Source of the DNA: Myxococcota bacterium
Lineage (GTDB): Bacteria > Myxococcota_C > UBA6777
Direction of reading: 5' to 3'
Length of the DNA stretch: 54,222 nt
Assembly: GCA_963169055.1 (NCBI GenBank)
Contig: CAUJFU010000101.1
Span: 1-54,222 of the forward strand
Made by a program: the position numbers and the translations under genes. Each line of letters starts with the position of its first letter. The first letter of the stretch is position 1. This document shows positions 33,645 to 44,540 of this stretch, piece by piece. The notes under the pieces were generated by a model. That model made no database searches. It was given only the letters and a program-made list of their open reading frames with translations, and was not told where the DNA came from.

Positions 33645-33772
33645 GGGTGCGTGTATCCCCATCCGTAGAGTGTACAAATAGCCAAATTGGTTAGGCATCA
33701 GTCGGTTAAACTGAAGAATGCAGGTTCGATCCCTGCTTTGTAAATCCACTCTACAAACTTGTACATGCACCC
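33645..33772 (+). ncRNA. Y-RNA-like RNA 1 with tRNA-like module
   Basis: A nested fold can be drawn. Outer helix: 33645-33655 with 33762-33772, 11 bp with one G-U. Then an internal loop with CATCCG on the 5' side and CAAACTTG on the 3' side. Next helix: TAGAGTG (33666-33672) with CACTCTA (33747-33753), then a bulge AATC and TACAAA (33673-33678) with TTTGTA (33737-33742). This closes a tRNA-like core: D arm GCC/GGC with GG in its loop, arm TCAGT/ACTGA with loop CGGTTAA, 5-nt variable loop, and T arm GCAGG-TTCGATC-CCTGC. Position 33 is G rather than the invariant U of real tRNAs. A T-run follows at 33776-33782. The layout resembles bacterial YrlA Y RNAs; a Ro-like gene lies 4 kb downstream. Confidence 0.72.
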
Positions 33773-33790
33773 TTCTTTTTTTCGTGTTGT

Positions 33791-33913
33791 GGCGTGTGTT
33801 CTCATCCGTCAGCGTGTACAAATAGCTCACTTGGTAGAGCAACAGACTGATTCTCTGTAGGCAGCAGGTTCGATCCCTGTTTTGTAAACGCACGCTGCGA
33901 ACTCGCACGCGCC
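33791..33913 (+). ncRNA. Y-RNA-like RNA 2 with tRNA-like module
   Basis: Second copy of the same fold. Outer helix: GGCGTGTG (33791-33798) with CACGCGCC (33906-33913). Internal loop: CATCCG on the 5' side, CGAACTCG on the 3' side. Second helix: CAGCGTG (33810-33816) with CACGCTG (33891-33897), bulge AACG, then TACAAA with TTTGTA. tRNA-like core: D arm GCTC/GAGC with loop ACTTGGTA, arm ACAGA/TCTGT with loop CTGATTC, variable loop AGGCA, T arm GCAGG-TTCGATC-CCTGT. Compared with copy 1 the core words are conserved, while the helices change on both sides (T-A to C-G, A-T to C-G), which is strong evidence that the paired RNA is what is selected. Confidence 0.74.
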
Positions 33914-33926
33914 CTCTTTTGAGCAG

Positions 33927-33963
33927 CCCCTTCTATTCGATGGAATAGAAGGGGTTTTTTTTT
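33927..33963 (+). terminator. Strong intrinsic terminator after the Y-like RNAs
   Basis: A perfect 12-bp stem, CCCCTTCTATTC with GAATAGAAGGGG, closes a GATG loop and is followed by nine T residues (33955-33963). It lies 13 nt after the second structured RNA and 159 nt before the next gene, so it most likely ends the RNA transcript and fixes its direction as plus. Confidence 0.92.
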
Positions 33964-34122
33964 GCTGTTGGCATCTTTGCGTTGTATCTGCTACAAAGGC
34001 GCGACACAAAAGTACAAAGCCTTTCTCGCGCAAGCATCTTTTGTGGATGAATTCGGATAGATGGGCATCGCAGCGTTGCGGTGATACGGCGGGAACGGTC
34101 GAAACAAAGGAGAGGTGGAAGC

Positions 34123-35865
34123 ATGAGAGTGCGTGCAAAAAAAAGCGCGATGCTGTCGGTGGTATGGCGATCTTGTGGATGGCTGTGGGCGGTGTGGATG
34201 TTGTGTTGTGGGCCGTTGGCCTCGCTCGGCTGGGCGCAAGACGGCGGAGATGATGGAAACAAGGACACCAAGAAAGAAGATGAAAAAAAGGAAGAAAAAA
34301 AGACAGAACCTGAGCGAAAGTATGTTGGTGCAAGCTACAAAAAGCCGCTGATTACCTTTTTAGGTTCGAGCGGGATCTATGACAGCGGGCGCGAACGTGG
34401 CCTGCGGATCGAAGAGTTGGTGCGCAAGGTTGTGGAAGGAAAGCGATTCGTGGGGATCAAGATCCCGATCAGCCAAGACAACCAAGAGCAATTTGTGCAA
34501 AAGATGGTGCGTGTGGTTTCGCAGCGCGCCAAGGGCCTTGCGCAGATGCAGGCAGAGTGGGACTCGTCGTTTCGAGGATTCAACATTACCAGCAGCTTGC
34601 TTAACGCGATCCAAAACCTGTCCTTTTTCTACCGCCTCGATTTCGTTCAATTCCAGCCTAACTCCAAAGATCCCCAACAGTTCGACTTCCAAGTCAGTAT
34701 GATCGTGCATCGGCTGGAGGTCTTCGATTGTCGCTCCTCCAACCAACAGCGCGGACCGGACTACAAAGCCGCCTGCGAAGGCAAACAAGAAAGCGATTAT
34801 GCGGGAGTCGCCAAACCCTACAAAACGTTTAAGGCCAAGTCGTCGGCAGGAGAGCAAGTCTTTCGTGCGGGGGCGCGCATGGTGTCGCAGCTTGCGACAC
34901 GCGGCTTGATGAAAGACGACGCGATGTCTATGGCCGAAGGCCAGAATCTACGGCCTTTTGAGCGCGCTGCGCTGCGGATCGGCTCGCTGTTGCAAGGCGA
35001 TATGTCGCTGGATGAACACTTTGGCTTGTACAACCCCGTCGAGTTTGCTTCGTGGTCGCGGATCAAGTTTAGCCTCGGAAAAGCCGAAGGATTGAAGCTC
35101 AATCGCGGCTTTGATGTGTACGTGCGCACAACCTCGGGAAAGCTCCAGTATCGGGGGCATGTGCGTGTGCGTTCGATCGGCGACAACCGCATGAAGATGG
35201 AAGGCAACGAACGTGTGCGTGTCAGTCCGAATGCACCGCTGTTTAGCGAAGCAGATCAGTTGATTGCGCAAGGGCAGGGCGGGATTATGAAAGGGATGTT
35301 GTTGTACGAGCATCCTTATCGCCCGTGGACGGCCTACTTTGGGTTGGGCCTGTTTGGGGCCGGTTCTTCGGGCGTTCCTTATAAGGACGGCGTCGGGGGG
35401 GCGGTTCCGTTTCCTGTGGTGCAGGGTAGCTTGATGGCTCCCGGGCTTCAGCTTGGCGGATCGTATGATATCTCCGATCAGATCGGGTGGGATGAGGTGT
35501 ATGTCTCGTTGGTGATCGATGCGGGCTTTTCGATGGCGGGGAATCCTGAAAAGCCCCAACAGGTGATTATTCCTGTGTTTATTCATGCGGGGCTGATGAA
35601 GCGCTTTTATTTCCGACAATTGGCCTTTGTGATGGCGGCTCGCCTTGGTTTGGGGATGTATTTGGGCGGTGATTTTTTGGCGACCTTGGGCGGTGAGGTG
35701 ATGATCGGCTTGGAATATCTGATCTCACCGCAGCTTTCGATCTTTTTGCATCTGGGGGGCCGCGCCCACTGGGTCGGATGGGATCGTCTGATCGGGGGAG
35801 ACATCGCAGGACAAGGGGCCTTTTTTGCTCCGAATGCTTTGCTTGGAGCGCATTATTCGTTCTAA
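34123..35865 (+). CDS. Outer-membrane beta-barrel-like protein, function unknown
   Basis: The ATG has AGGAGAGG 7 nt upstream and gives 580 residues. A signal peptide (VVWRSCGWLWAVWMLCCG, ending near GWAQDGG) is followed by a highly charged Asp/Lys/Glu stretch at about 40-65. A central soluble region contains two or more cysteines and ends near residue 350. The last 200 residues are rich in Gly and aromatic residues in alternating strands (WTAYFGLGLFGAGSSG, LQLGGSYDISDQIGWDEVYV, AARLGLGMYLGGDF) and end LLGAHYSF, with a terminal Phe as recognised by the BAM machine. I do not recognise a family. Confidence 0.78.
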   Translation: MRVRAKKSAMLSVVWRSCGWLWAVWMLCCGPLASLGWAQDGGDDGNKDTKKEDEKKEEKKTEPERKYVGASYKKPLITFLGSSGIYDSGRERGLRIEELVRKVVEGKRFVGIKIPISQDNQEQFVQKMVRVVSQRAKGLAQMQAEWDSSFRGFNITSSLLNAIQNLSFFYRLDFVQFQPNSKDPQQFDFQVSMIVHRLEVFDCRSSNQQRGPDYKAACEGKQESDYAGVAKPYKTFKAKSSAGEQVFRAGARMVSQLATRGLMKDDAMSMAEGQNLRPFERAALRIGSLLQGDMSLDEHFGLYNPVEFASWSRIKFSLGKAEGLKLNRGFDVYVRTTSGKLQYRGHVRVRSIGDNRMKMEGNERVRVSPNAPLFSEADQLIAQGQGGIMKGMLLYEHPYRPWTAYFGLGLFGAGSSGVPYKDGVGGAVPFPVVQGSLMAPGLQLGGSYDISDQIGWDEVYVSLVIDAGFSMAGNPEKPQQVIIPVFIHAGLMKRFYFRQLAFVMAARLGLGMYLGGDFLATLGGEVMIGLEYLISPQLSIFLHLGGRAHWVGWDRLIGGDIAGQGAFFAPNALLGAHYSF

Positions 35866-35901
35866 CTTTGTCCTCGGATCGGACGGATGCAGCTTGATGG
35901 T

Positions 35902-36030
35902 TTGTGTGGGACTCTGCCCCACGCCCCGCAAGGGACCTGTGGCCCCTTGACCCCGGTGTAGGCGAAGAGATCACCGTGTTTTACACAGACGGCTCTGTCG
36001 CTTGAAGTGTTGCGAACACGGCTTTTTTGT
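35902..36030 (+). repeat. Dispersed double-hairpin intergenic repeat, copy 3
   Basis: Layout as in the other copies but more diverged: GTGGGACTCTGCCCCAC, then AAGGGACC/GGCCCCTT, then GGCGAAGAGATCACCGTG, TTTTACACAGACGGCTCTGT, CGCTTGA and GCGAACACGGC followed by a T-run. It sits between the barrel protein gene and the sirtuin gene, in the same direction as both. Confidence 0.78.
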
Positions 36031-36043
36031 CAGGGAGCTAGAG

Positions 36044-36790
36044 ATGCAGCCGATGGATTTTTCAGCGTATCGTCGGATCGTGATCTTGACAGGGGCGGGT
36101 GTTTCGGTTGCTTCGGGGCTTCGGCCTTATCGAGGAGCGGGTGGTGTGTGGGGAGAGATCGATCCACAAAAGGTCGCTACACGGGCGATCTTGGAACAAG
36201 ACCCTCAAAAAGTTTGGGAGCTTTGCAACGAGCAGCGCCGCCAAGTCCTGCAAAGTTCGCCCAACCCTGCGCATCTTGCGCTTGCTTCGCTCGAAGCGTC
36301 GTTGCATCCGACACAACAGTTTTTGTTGGTGACGCAAAATGTGGATGGCCTACATCATCGGGCCGGTTCGCAGCGTGTGGTCGCGCTGCATGGCGATATC
36401 TGCCGCACACGTTGTACTTCGACAAATTGCTCGTTGGCTGCGTTTGTGGATACCGCTGCATACACCGATCTCCCAAGGTGTTCGCAATGTGGGTCGCCGT
36501 TGCGCCCCGATATCGTTTTGTTTGATGAGCCGTTGCCTGTGGATGCGGAGTGGGCCGTCAAACGGGCATTACGGGATTGCGATCTGTTCTTGGCGGTGGG
36601 GACTTCGGGGACGGTTGCACCTGCATCCAACTTTGTTCGTAGTGCCGATTATGTGGGCGCTCGGACGATCTTTGTGAACTTGGAGCCGATGGAACCGCCC
36701 AATCCTTATTTTCACGAAACGATCTTGGGGCGGGCCGAAGAGATCTTGCCCATCCTTTGTGGTGTTTCGCTATCGTCCGATCCGAGGTGA
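36044..36790 (+). CDS. Sirtuin family NAD-dependent protein deacylase
   Basis: Sir2 enzymes remove acyl groups from lysine using NAD. Motifs are in order: LTGAGVSVASGL (NAD site), QNVDGLHHRAG, LHGDI with catalytic His116, a zinc site of Cys124/Cys129 and Cys146/Cys149, then RPDIVLFDEPLP and VGTSGTVAPAS. The 248-residue length is typical of CobB-like class III proteins. In that class a Tyr-x-x-Arg pair favours succinyl and malonyl groups; here the aligned segment reads ELCNEQRRQ, so Tyr appears to be Cys61 and Arg Gln64 or Gln65. GGGAG precedes the ATG. It begins a same-strand run that includes the Ro-like gene. Confidence 0.92.
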   Translation: MQPMDFSAYRRIVILTGAGVSVASGLRPYRGAGGVWGEIDPQKVATRAILEQDPQKVWELCNEQRRQVLQSSPNPAHLALASLEASLHPTQQFLLVTQNVDGLHHRAGSQRVVALHGDICRTRCTSTNCSLAAFVDTAAYTDLPRCSQCGSPLRPDIVLFDEPLPVDAEWAVKRALRDCDLFLAVGTSGTVAPASNFVRSADYVGARTIFVNLEPMEPPNPYFHETILGRAEEILPILCGVSLSSDPR

Positions 36791-36917
36791 ACTTTGGTGG
36801 GCTTCTCTGCGTAGCGGGTTGCGAACTGCACCCGCCACCCGAAGGCTTGCAAAAAGTTGCAGCCTTGTTCCTTCGAGTTGGCAGCGAACGATGCCTGCTA
36901 CCCGAAAGGATAAGACG

Positions 36918-37720
36918 ATGCGCATCCTCCACATTTCCTCTGAACCGATCGACGCGATCCCTTACCAGCTTGTCGCTTCCCAAGAGATGCGTGCAAAAGG
37001 CGCTGCTTCGGTGTTGTCTGCACAATTTCCGATCTTTGAAGGGCGTGTCGATGCTTTGCCCGAAGAACTCGATGCTTTGGTGGTCGCCTCCGATCTCCAA
37101 GGCCAGATCGATGGCGCATTGATGGGGCTTTCGGTTCCCGCTTGGTTGGAATTGTTTTTGGGGTTGTATCTTGAGACGTGTTTGGCGGCGCGTGTGGGTG
37201 TAATCTTGGGCGGTGATCTCTTTTCTTTGCCTACAAAACGCGGTGGCTTGGGCGATGTACGCGAGGTTTGGTCGGCCTTCCAACGCCGTTTTCGATGGGT
37301 GGCCGGCGTGTTGGGAAACCACGATCAGATCGGTTCTCGCCGCACAGAGATGCAAGCATTTCAGCACAAGCGCGGGATCTTCCTTTTCGACGGCCATTCT
37401 TCCAAAGTGGATGGCTTGCATCTTGCGGGCATCTCGGGTGTAATCGGGCGTCCAGAGAAGCCCAATTGCCGCGAAGCCACCGATTATCTGGCTTGCTTGA
37501 CGCGACTTTTGTCGCAACGCCCCGATATCTTGATCTTGCACGAACCTCCAGACTTTCCGTCCGAATGCTTCCCGGGGCGTGTTGCTGTGCGCGAGGCTCT
37601 GGAATGTGGGGCCGCCACGTTGGTGTGCTGTGGACATCGCCATTGGCCCGAACCTTTGCGCGAGCTGACCAACGGCACACAAGTACTCAACTGCGAAGGT
37701 CGCATCGTGATCTTGCGCTC

Positions 37721-37727
<7 letters not shown>
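36918..37727 (+). CDS. Metallophosphoesterase family protein
   Basis: The ATG follows AAAGGA and gives 269 residues. Calcineurin-like metal-binding blocks are visible: VILGGDLFSL, AGVLGNHDQIGSR, LILHEPP and CCGHRHWPEPL. The first block at the N-terminus (ILHISSEPIDAI) departs from the usual D-x-H, so one metal ligand may be supplied differently. The substrate is unknown; family members cleave phosphomono- and diesters including nucleotides and RNA ends. It lies between the sirtuin and Ro-like genes, 60 nt before the latter. Confidence 0.82.
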
Positions 37728-40414
<2,687 letters not shown>

Positions 40415-40476
40415 TGCGCGGGCCGTTGTATTTGTTGCGGTTCCTTGGTGGGTCAAAGGAGCCGTAGGAGGTGGAT

Positions 40477-41031
40477 GTGCAAGAGGTTGTCTTTGCAATC
40501 GAACCCGATCTTAGCGTCGAGGCATTTGTGGATATCCTACATCGATCGACACTTGCGTTGCGTCGCCCTGTTTCGGATCGCGAATTGATCGCGACAATGC
40601 TCCGACACGCCGATGTGATCGTGACAGCCCGTTTGGGCGGACCATTGATCGGGGTATCGCGTGCGATATCTGACTTTAGCTATTGCACGTATTTGTCGGA
40701 TCTTGCGGTGGATCAGGCCCACCAAGGAAAAGGCATCGGTCGCGTGTTGATCCGCAAAACCCACGAAGCCGCAGGGCTTCATACTTCGCTGATCTTGCTC
40801 GCAGCCCCACAAGCCGAGACCTACTATCCGCACATCGGGATGCGGCCTCACCCCTCTTGCTGGATCGCCGATCGTCAACCACGCCTGTCTGTCTCTGGTG
40901 TGGGTGGCTCTGTTGTCGAAGGCTCTGGTGTGGGTGGTTCTGTTGTGGAAAGCTATGATGTGAAAAGTTCTGATGCGAAAAGCTCTGATGTGAAAGGCTC
41001 TGGGGTGAAAGGCTCTGGGGTAGGGCGTTGA
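40477..41031 (+). CDS. GNAT family N-acetyltransferase with repetitive C-terminal tail
   Basis: The acetyl-CoA-binding segment [19 protein letters not shown] (Q-x2-G-x-G) and the strand before it (TYLSDL) identify a GNAT domain. After [16 protein letters not shown] the protein has a 45-residue tail of repeated [14 protein letters not shown] and GSGVK units, low in complexity and probably disordered. GTG at 40477 is preferred because AGGAGG is 5 nt upstream; a GTG two codons earlier overlaps that site. The substrate is unknown. It lies 62 nt after the cysteine-cluster gene. Confidence 0.85.
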   Translation: MQEVVFAIEPDLSVEAFVDILHRSTLALRRPVSDRELIATMLRHADVIVTARLGGPLIGVSRAISDFSYCTYLSDLAVDQAHQGKGIGRVLIRKTHEAAGLHTSLILLAAPQAETYYPHIGMRPHPSCWIADRQPRLSVSGVGGSVVEGSGVGGSVVESYDVKSSDAKSSDVKGSGVKGSGVGR

Positions 41032-41118
41032 GGGGGATCTTTTGGTTGTGTTGCCTTTGAGATCGGCGTAGAATACAACGGCTTTTCGTTGGAATCACAC
41101 CCGAAACAAGGAGGGGAG

Positions 41119-41886
41119 ATGCACCCACAACGTCGTTTGATGCCCGCGATCCTCGATATCGCATTGCAGTCGGAAAATGGCTTACAATGTCGCGAACTGA
41201 AAGAACTGCCTGAAGATTGCCCGTGGTACTGGGCGCAAGGCTACACCCCGCAACAAGTGATCGAACAAAACTTTGCTCCTGTCGGGTCGGAGATGGGCGG
41301 GTTTGTGCAATATCTGCTTGGGGCTTGTGTGGATATCTTGGTGGTGTCTTTTAGTGGGCGTTGGTGGTTGGTGTACGATCTGGGCGATCCCACGCGCTGT
41401 TTTGTCGGTGCAGAGCCTGAACCCGAGCCACATCTGCCCGAGTCTGCTCTTGCGGCAGGTTGGACACTTCCGCCTGAAATGGCTGTTTTCGCACAGATAC
41501 ACAACGGTTTTGGTGTCGCAGATATCGAAGAATTCGCCCTTGATATGCAGTTCTTTGGTGGGCACGATATGCTTTTTCCTGCCGAACAATGGATGCTTCC
41601 TGAAACCTTTTGGCCTGAAGGCTACCTCGAAGAACTTTACAAAGCCCAAGAAGACGCATGGAGCGCACAGCCCCACCTTGCCACGCAAGAAGCTCGGCTT
41701 GCAGATCTGCTCTTTTTGATGACCTACGCCGATGGAAACGGCGTCGCTTTGATTCGTGGAAGAATGGGCGCTGATGGATCACAAGTAGTCGAATGGAGAT
41801 TTGAAGAACCCCAACCTTCGGCTCGTGGATTTTTTACCTTTTTGCAGAAAAAGTTTGATGGTTATTTTCTGAATTCGGCGGGGTGA
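41119..41886 (+). CDS. SMI1/KNR4 (SUKH)-like protein
   Basis: The ATG has AGGAGG just upstream and gives 255 residues. The second half reads AQIHNGFGVADIEEFALDMQ, then LADLLFLMTYADGNGVALIRG and VVEWRFEEPQPSARGFFTFL, the order of motifs in SUKH domains (HNG, then F-ADG-G, then W-E and a terminal F-x2-FL). SUKH proteins often act as immunity proteins to toxins or as adaptor domains. No toxin gene is visible next to it. The call is from pattern only. Confidence 0.6.
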   Translation: MHPQRRLMPAILDIALQSENGLQCRELKELPEDCPWYWAQGYTPQQVIEQNFAPVGSEMGGFVQYLLGACVDILVVSFSGRWWLVYDLGDPTRCFVGAEPEPEPHLPESALAAGWTLPPEMAVFAQIHNGFGVADIEEFALDMQFFGGHDMLFPAEQWMLPETFWPEGYLEELYKAQEDAWSAQPHLATQEARLADLLFLMTYADGNGVALIRGRMGADGSQVVEWRFEEPQPSARGFFTFLQKKFDGYFLNSAG

Positions 41887-41908
41887 GACGGTGTCTTCGG
41901 CGGGGTGA

Positions 41909-44329
41909 TTATTTGTCTTTGTAGCGGCGAAAAGCGTAAGTGTTTTGGTATTTTGCAAGTTTTAGCGCGATATCGCCTTTGGAGCGGCCTTTGAGGGTGT
42001 CGGTGTAGATGATGTACACGACTGCGCGGGGATAAAAGGAGTATTTGGATTTGCGGCCTTTGGCGAACTTGTTTTTGACAAAGGCTTGCCAAGGTTTGGT
42101 CACGCCTGAGATATCGTACTTTTTCCCAAGCAAGCGTGCGGCTTCGCGCTCGATCTTTCGGCACAATGCGGGGTGAGCGGAGGTGTATTGGCGCTCGCCA
42201 TCGGTGCGCTGGTACACGTTGATTTGTGCTTTGCGTTCAATGCGCACACTCGACCAAGGCAGGGGCTTGCCGCTGGCGCGTTGGGGGCGTGGGCGAGGCC
42301 GTACCTTCGCGACGATGGGCCGATCGACAGGGATGATGGGTGGTTGGGGCCTTGTGTTTGTGGCGATGGGGCGATCGGTTGGAACGGTGGGCGGTTGAGG
42401 CCGATCGGTGAGAGTGATCGTATTGGGCTGTTGTGTGGGTGGTGTGGGCGGAGTATCGGAGGGTTGGAGTCCTGTTTGTACGGGGGGCGTGGTGGGAGCC
42501 TCATCGGGGGCTTGGATCTGGATGGGTGAAGAATCCGCTGCGTCGGCTTCGGTGGGTTCGCTTTGGGCGAGGGTCGGGCCTTGTGTTTGTGGGGGAGAGA
42601 GGAATAATTTCCATACCAAAAAGCTACCCGCGATGACACCCAAGCTCAGAAAAAGAAGAAAGATTGGAAAAGAACTGCGTTTGCGTTTGGGTGGTTCTTC
42701 TTGGAAGGTGACAGCAAGAACAGGGGTTGCGTGTGCTTCATAAGAGGATGTTTCGTGCGAAAGGTCTTCTTGTACTTCGATGGACTCGAAGCTTTCGCGT
42801 TCGAGGGGTTTGGAGGGTGGTTTGGAGACGGTGGGTCGCGCCCCATACGAACTGGTTTGTGCGCCGTGGCGTTTGTTTGAGGCGGATTCTGCGAAGTCTT
42901 TGGGGTCTTTGATCGTGGGTGAAGAGATCGATGTGGGATCTTCGTAGCCGAGGTTGGCTTGTGCGCTAGGGGCGGCATCAAGGCGTTCGTGAGAGGGTGG
43001 TGCGATGATGGTGGCGTCTTCTTGTGGGGCGGGGGCTTTTGGTGTGGGGACGGGCTGGTGGAATTGTTCCACCTGTTCGACGTAAGGGAGATCTTCTTCG
43101 GGAGGGCGGGTGCTGCGTTGTACCCCGGAATAGGTTCCCGAGGGAACTTGGTAAGGCGAAGGTTGTGGAGTTCCCGGATTGTAGAGGATTTGCGATGGGT
43201 GGCCTTGCCATGCGCCCGTTTGATGGGTGGCTGCATCGGGGGGAGTGATCTGGATCGAGGCCATGCTGTGATCATGGCTGCGGATCACGCGGTAACTTCC
43301 GCGAGAAAGATTGAGCAGATCTTGTTGATTGACATAATGGTCGTAGCGACCGGCTTTTTCTTTTTGCAGCTCGTCAGGGAAAAGTTCTTCGAGTATCGAA
43401 GCGGCTTGTCGTCCGCCGTACATTCGTCCTGTGGATGCGATGTATTCTTCAAGCGCGTGGCGCATTTCAGCGGCATCTTGGTAGCGTTCTTCAGGCTTTC
43501 GTCGAAGAGTGCGTAAGACGATGTCTTCTAGAGCTTTGGGATAGCCTTCGATGATGCGGGTGGGTGGGGGGATGGGATTGGTGAGCAAGGCTTGGATGGT
43601 TTCGGCTTCGCTGCGTCGGCGGAAAAGGCGTTTGTGTGTGGTCACTTCGTAAAGGACGATGCCAAGGGCGAACAGGTCAGAGCGGCCATCGATCGGCTGC
43701 GCGGAGAGTTGTTCGGGGGACATATAACTGAGGCGACCTTTGAGGACACCAACTTCGGTTTCGTATTCTTGGGAACGGGCTTTGGCGACGCCGAAGTCCA
43801 CAATTTTTAGAACACCATCGTAAGAAAGCAGCAGGTTGTTGGGGCTGATATCGCGGTGGACAAGGTGAAGTGGCTGATTGTATTGATCTTTGCTGTTGTG
43901 GACGTGGTCGAGTCCTGCGCAGGCTTGGGCAAAGATGGATGCGACTAATTCGTAAGGAGGGCGGGTTTTGTATTGGGGGTGGGTGTAGAGTTTTTTATGG
44001 ACTTCTTTGATATTTTGACCGGGAATATACTCCATCGCCATGTAATACACGCCGTTGACTTCGCCGATATCGAGGATTTGGACGACGTTGGGATGGTTGA
44101 GGTGCGCGGCGATGCGGGCTTCATCAAGAAACATAGTGATGAAGTCTTCTTTTTGCGCAAAATGCGGGAGGATGCACTTGATGGCGACTTTTTTACTGAA
44201 TCCAGCGAGGCCCTCTTGTTGGGCCAAGAAGAGTTCTGCCATCCCGCCTTGGGCCAACTTGGCGAGCAATCGGTATTTTCCAAACAGGATGCCTTGTGAA
44301 CGGATGTGTTGCTCAAGTGAATCGTTCAT
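41909..44329 (-). CDS. Membrane-anchored Ser/Thr protein kinase
   Basis: The start at 44329 gives MNDSLEQHIRSQG and 806 residues. The kinase domain (about 16-290) has AQGGMAELF, Lys51 in VAIKCI, HRDISPNN (Asp160) and DFG at 178-180; the HRDISPNN form is common in myxobacterial kinases. A 260-residue Pro/Ser/Thr-rich linker follows, then one transmembrane helix at about 552-578 (FLLFLSLGVIAGSFLVWKLF). The outer part has a Pro-rich repeat (DRPQPPTVPTDRPI) and a basic C-terminal domain of about 110 residues of unknown fold. Signals sensed outside the membrane could be passed to the kinase. The ribosome site is weak. Confidence 0.92.
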   Translation of the reverse strand: MNDSLEQHIRSQGILFGKYRLLAKLAQGGMAELFLAQQEGLAGFSKKVAIKCILPHFAQKEDFITMFLDEARIAAHLNHPNVVQILDIGEVNGVYYMAMEYIPGQNIKEVHKKLYTHPQYKTRPPYELVASIFAQACAGLDHVHNSKDQYNQPLHLVHRDISPNNLLLSYDGVLKIVDFGVAKARSQEYETEVGVLKGRLSYMSPEQLSAQPIDGRSDLFALGIVLYEVTTHKRLFRRRSEAETIQALLTNPIPPPTRIIEGYPKALEDIVLRTLRRKPEERYQDAAEMRHALEEYIASTGRMYGGRQAASILEELFPDELQKEKAGRYDHYVNQQDLLNLSRGSYRVIRSHDHSMASIQITPPDAATHQTGAWQGHPSQILYNPGTPQPSPYQVPSGTYSGVQRSTRPPEEDLPYVEQVEQFHQPVPTPKAPAPQEDATIIAPPSHERLDAAPSAQANLGYEDPTSISSPTIKDPKDFAESASNKRHGAQTSSYGARPTVSKPPSKPLERESFESIEVQEDLSHETSSYEAHATPVLAVTFQEEPPKRKRSSFPIFLLFLSLGVIAGSFLVWKLFLSPPQTQGPTLAQSEPTEADAADSSPIQIQAPDEAPTTPPVQTGLQPSDTPPTPPTQQPNTITLTDRPQPPTVPTDRPIATNTRPQPPIIPVDRPIVAKVRPRPRPQRASGKPLPWSSVRIERKAQINVYQRTDGERQYTSAHPALCRKIEREAARLLGKKYDISGVTKPWQAFVKNKFAKGRKSKYSFYPRAVVYIIYTDTLKGRSKGDIALKLAKYQNTYAFRRYKDK

Positions 44330-44540
44330 ACACGCGCACTTTCTCGGTCGGGGAGAGGCAAGGGTGGATAGCAGGGGCGATGGTCGTTTGGCGAAAAGAA
44401 TAGATAGAACAGCTAGATAGAACAGCATACGCCCAACTCCAGCGCTACGCTAACAGATGCCGCTTGGTGCGTCAAGATGAAGTCCCCAGCGTTTCGTGGC
44501 GAGTCCATCACAACAGGCGGGCGGGGACATCCACAAGAGC

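Noticed and set aside
33666..33897. Two ordinary tRNA genes (Asn GTT and Ile GAT)
   Set aside because: The cores fold as tRNAs, but G at position 33 in the first, a weak outermost acceptor pair, two additional covarying helices outside the acceptor stem and a conserved internal loop point to tRNA mimicry within a longer RNA.
33827..34333. 168-codon minus-strand frame across the second structured RNA and terminator
   Set aside because: Crosses a strong plus-strand terminator hairpin and the structured RNA; product is low complexity.
40477..41886. Polymorphic toxin/immunity locus (because of the SUKH-like protein)
   Set aside because: No toxin gene or secretion-linked repeat protein adjoins the SUKH-like gene, so context does not support it.
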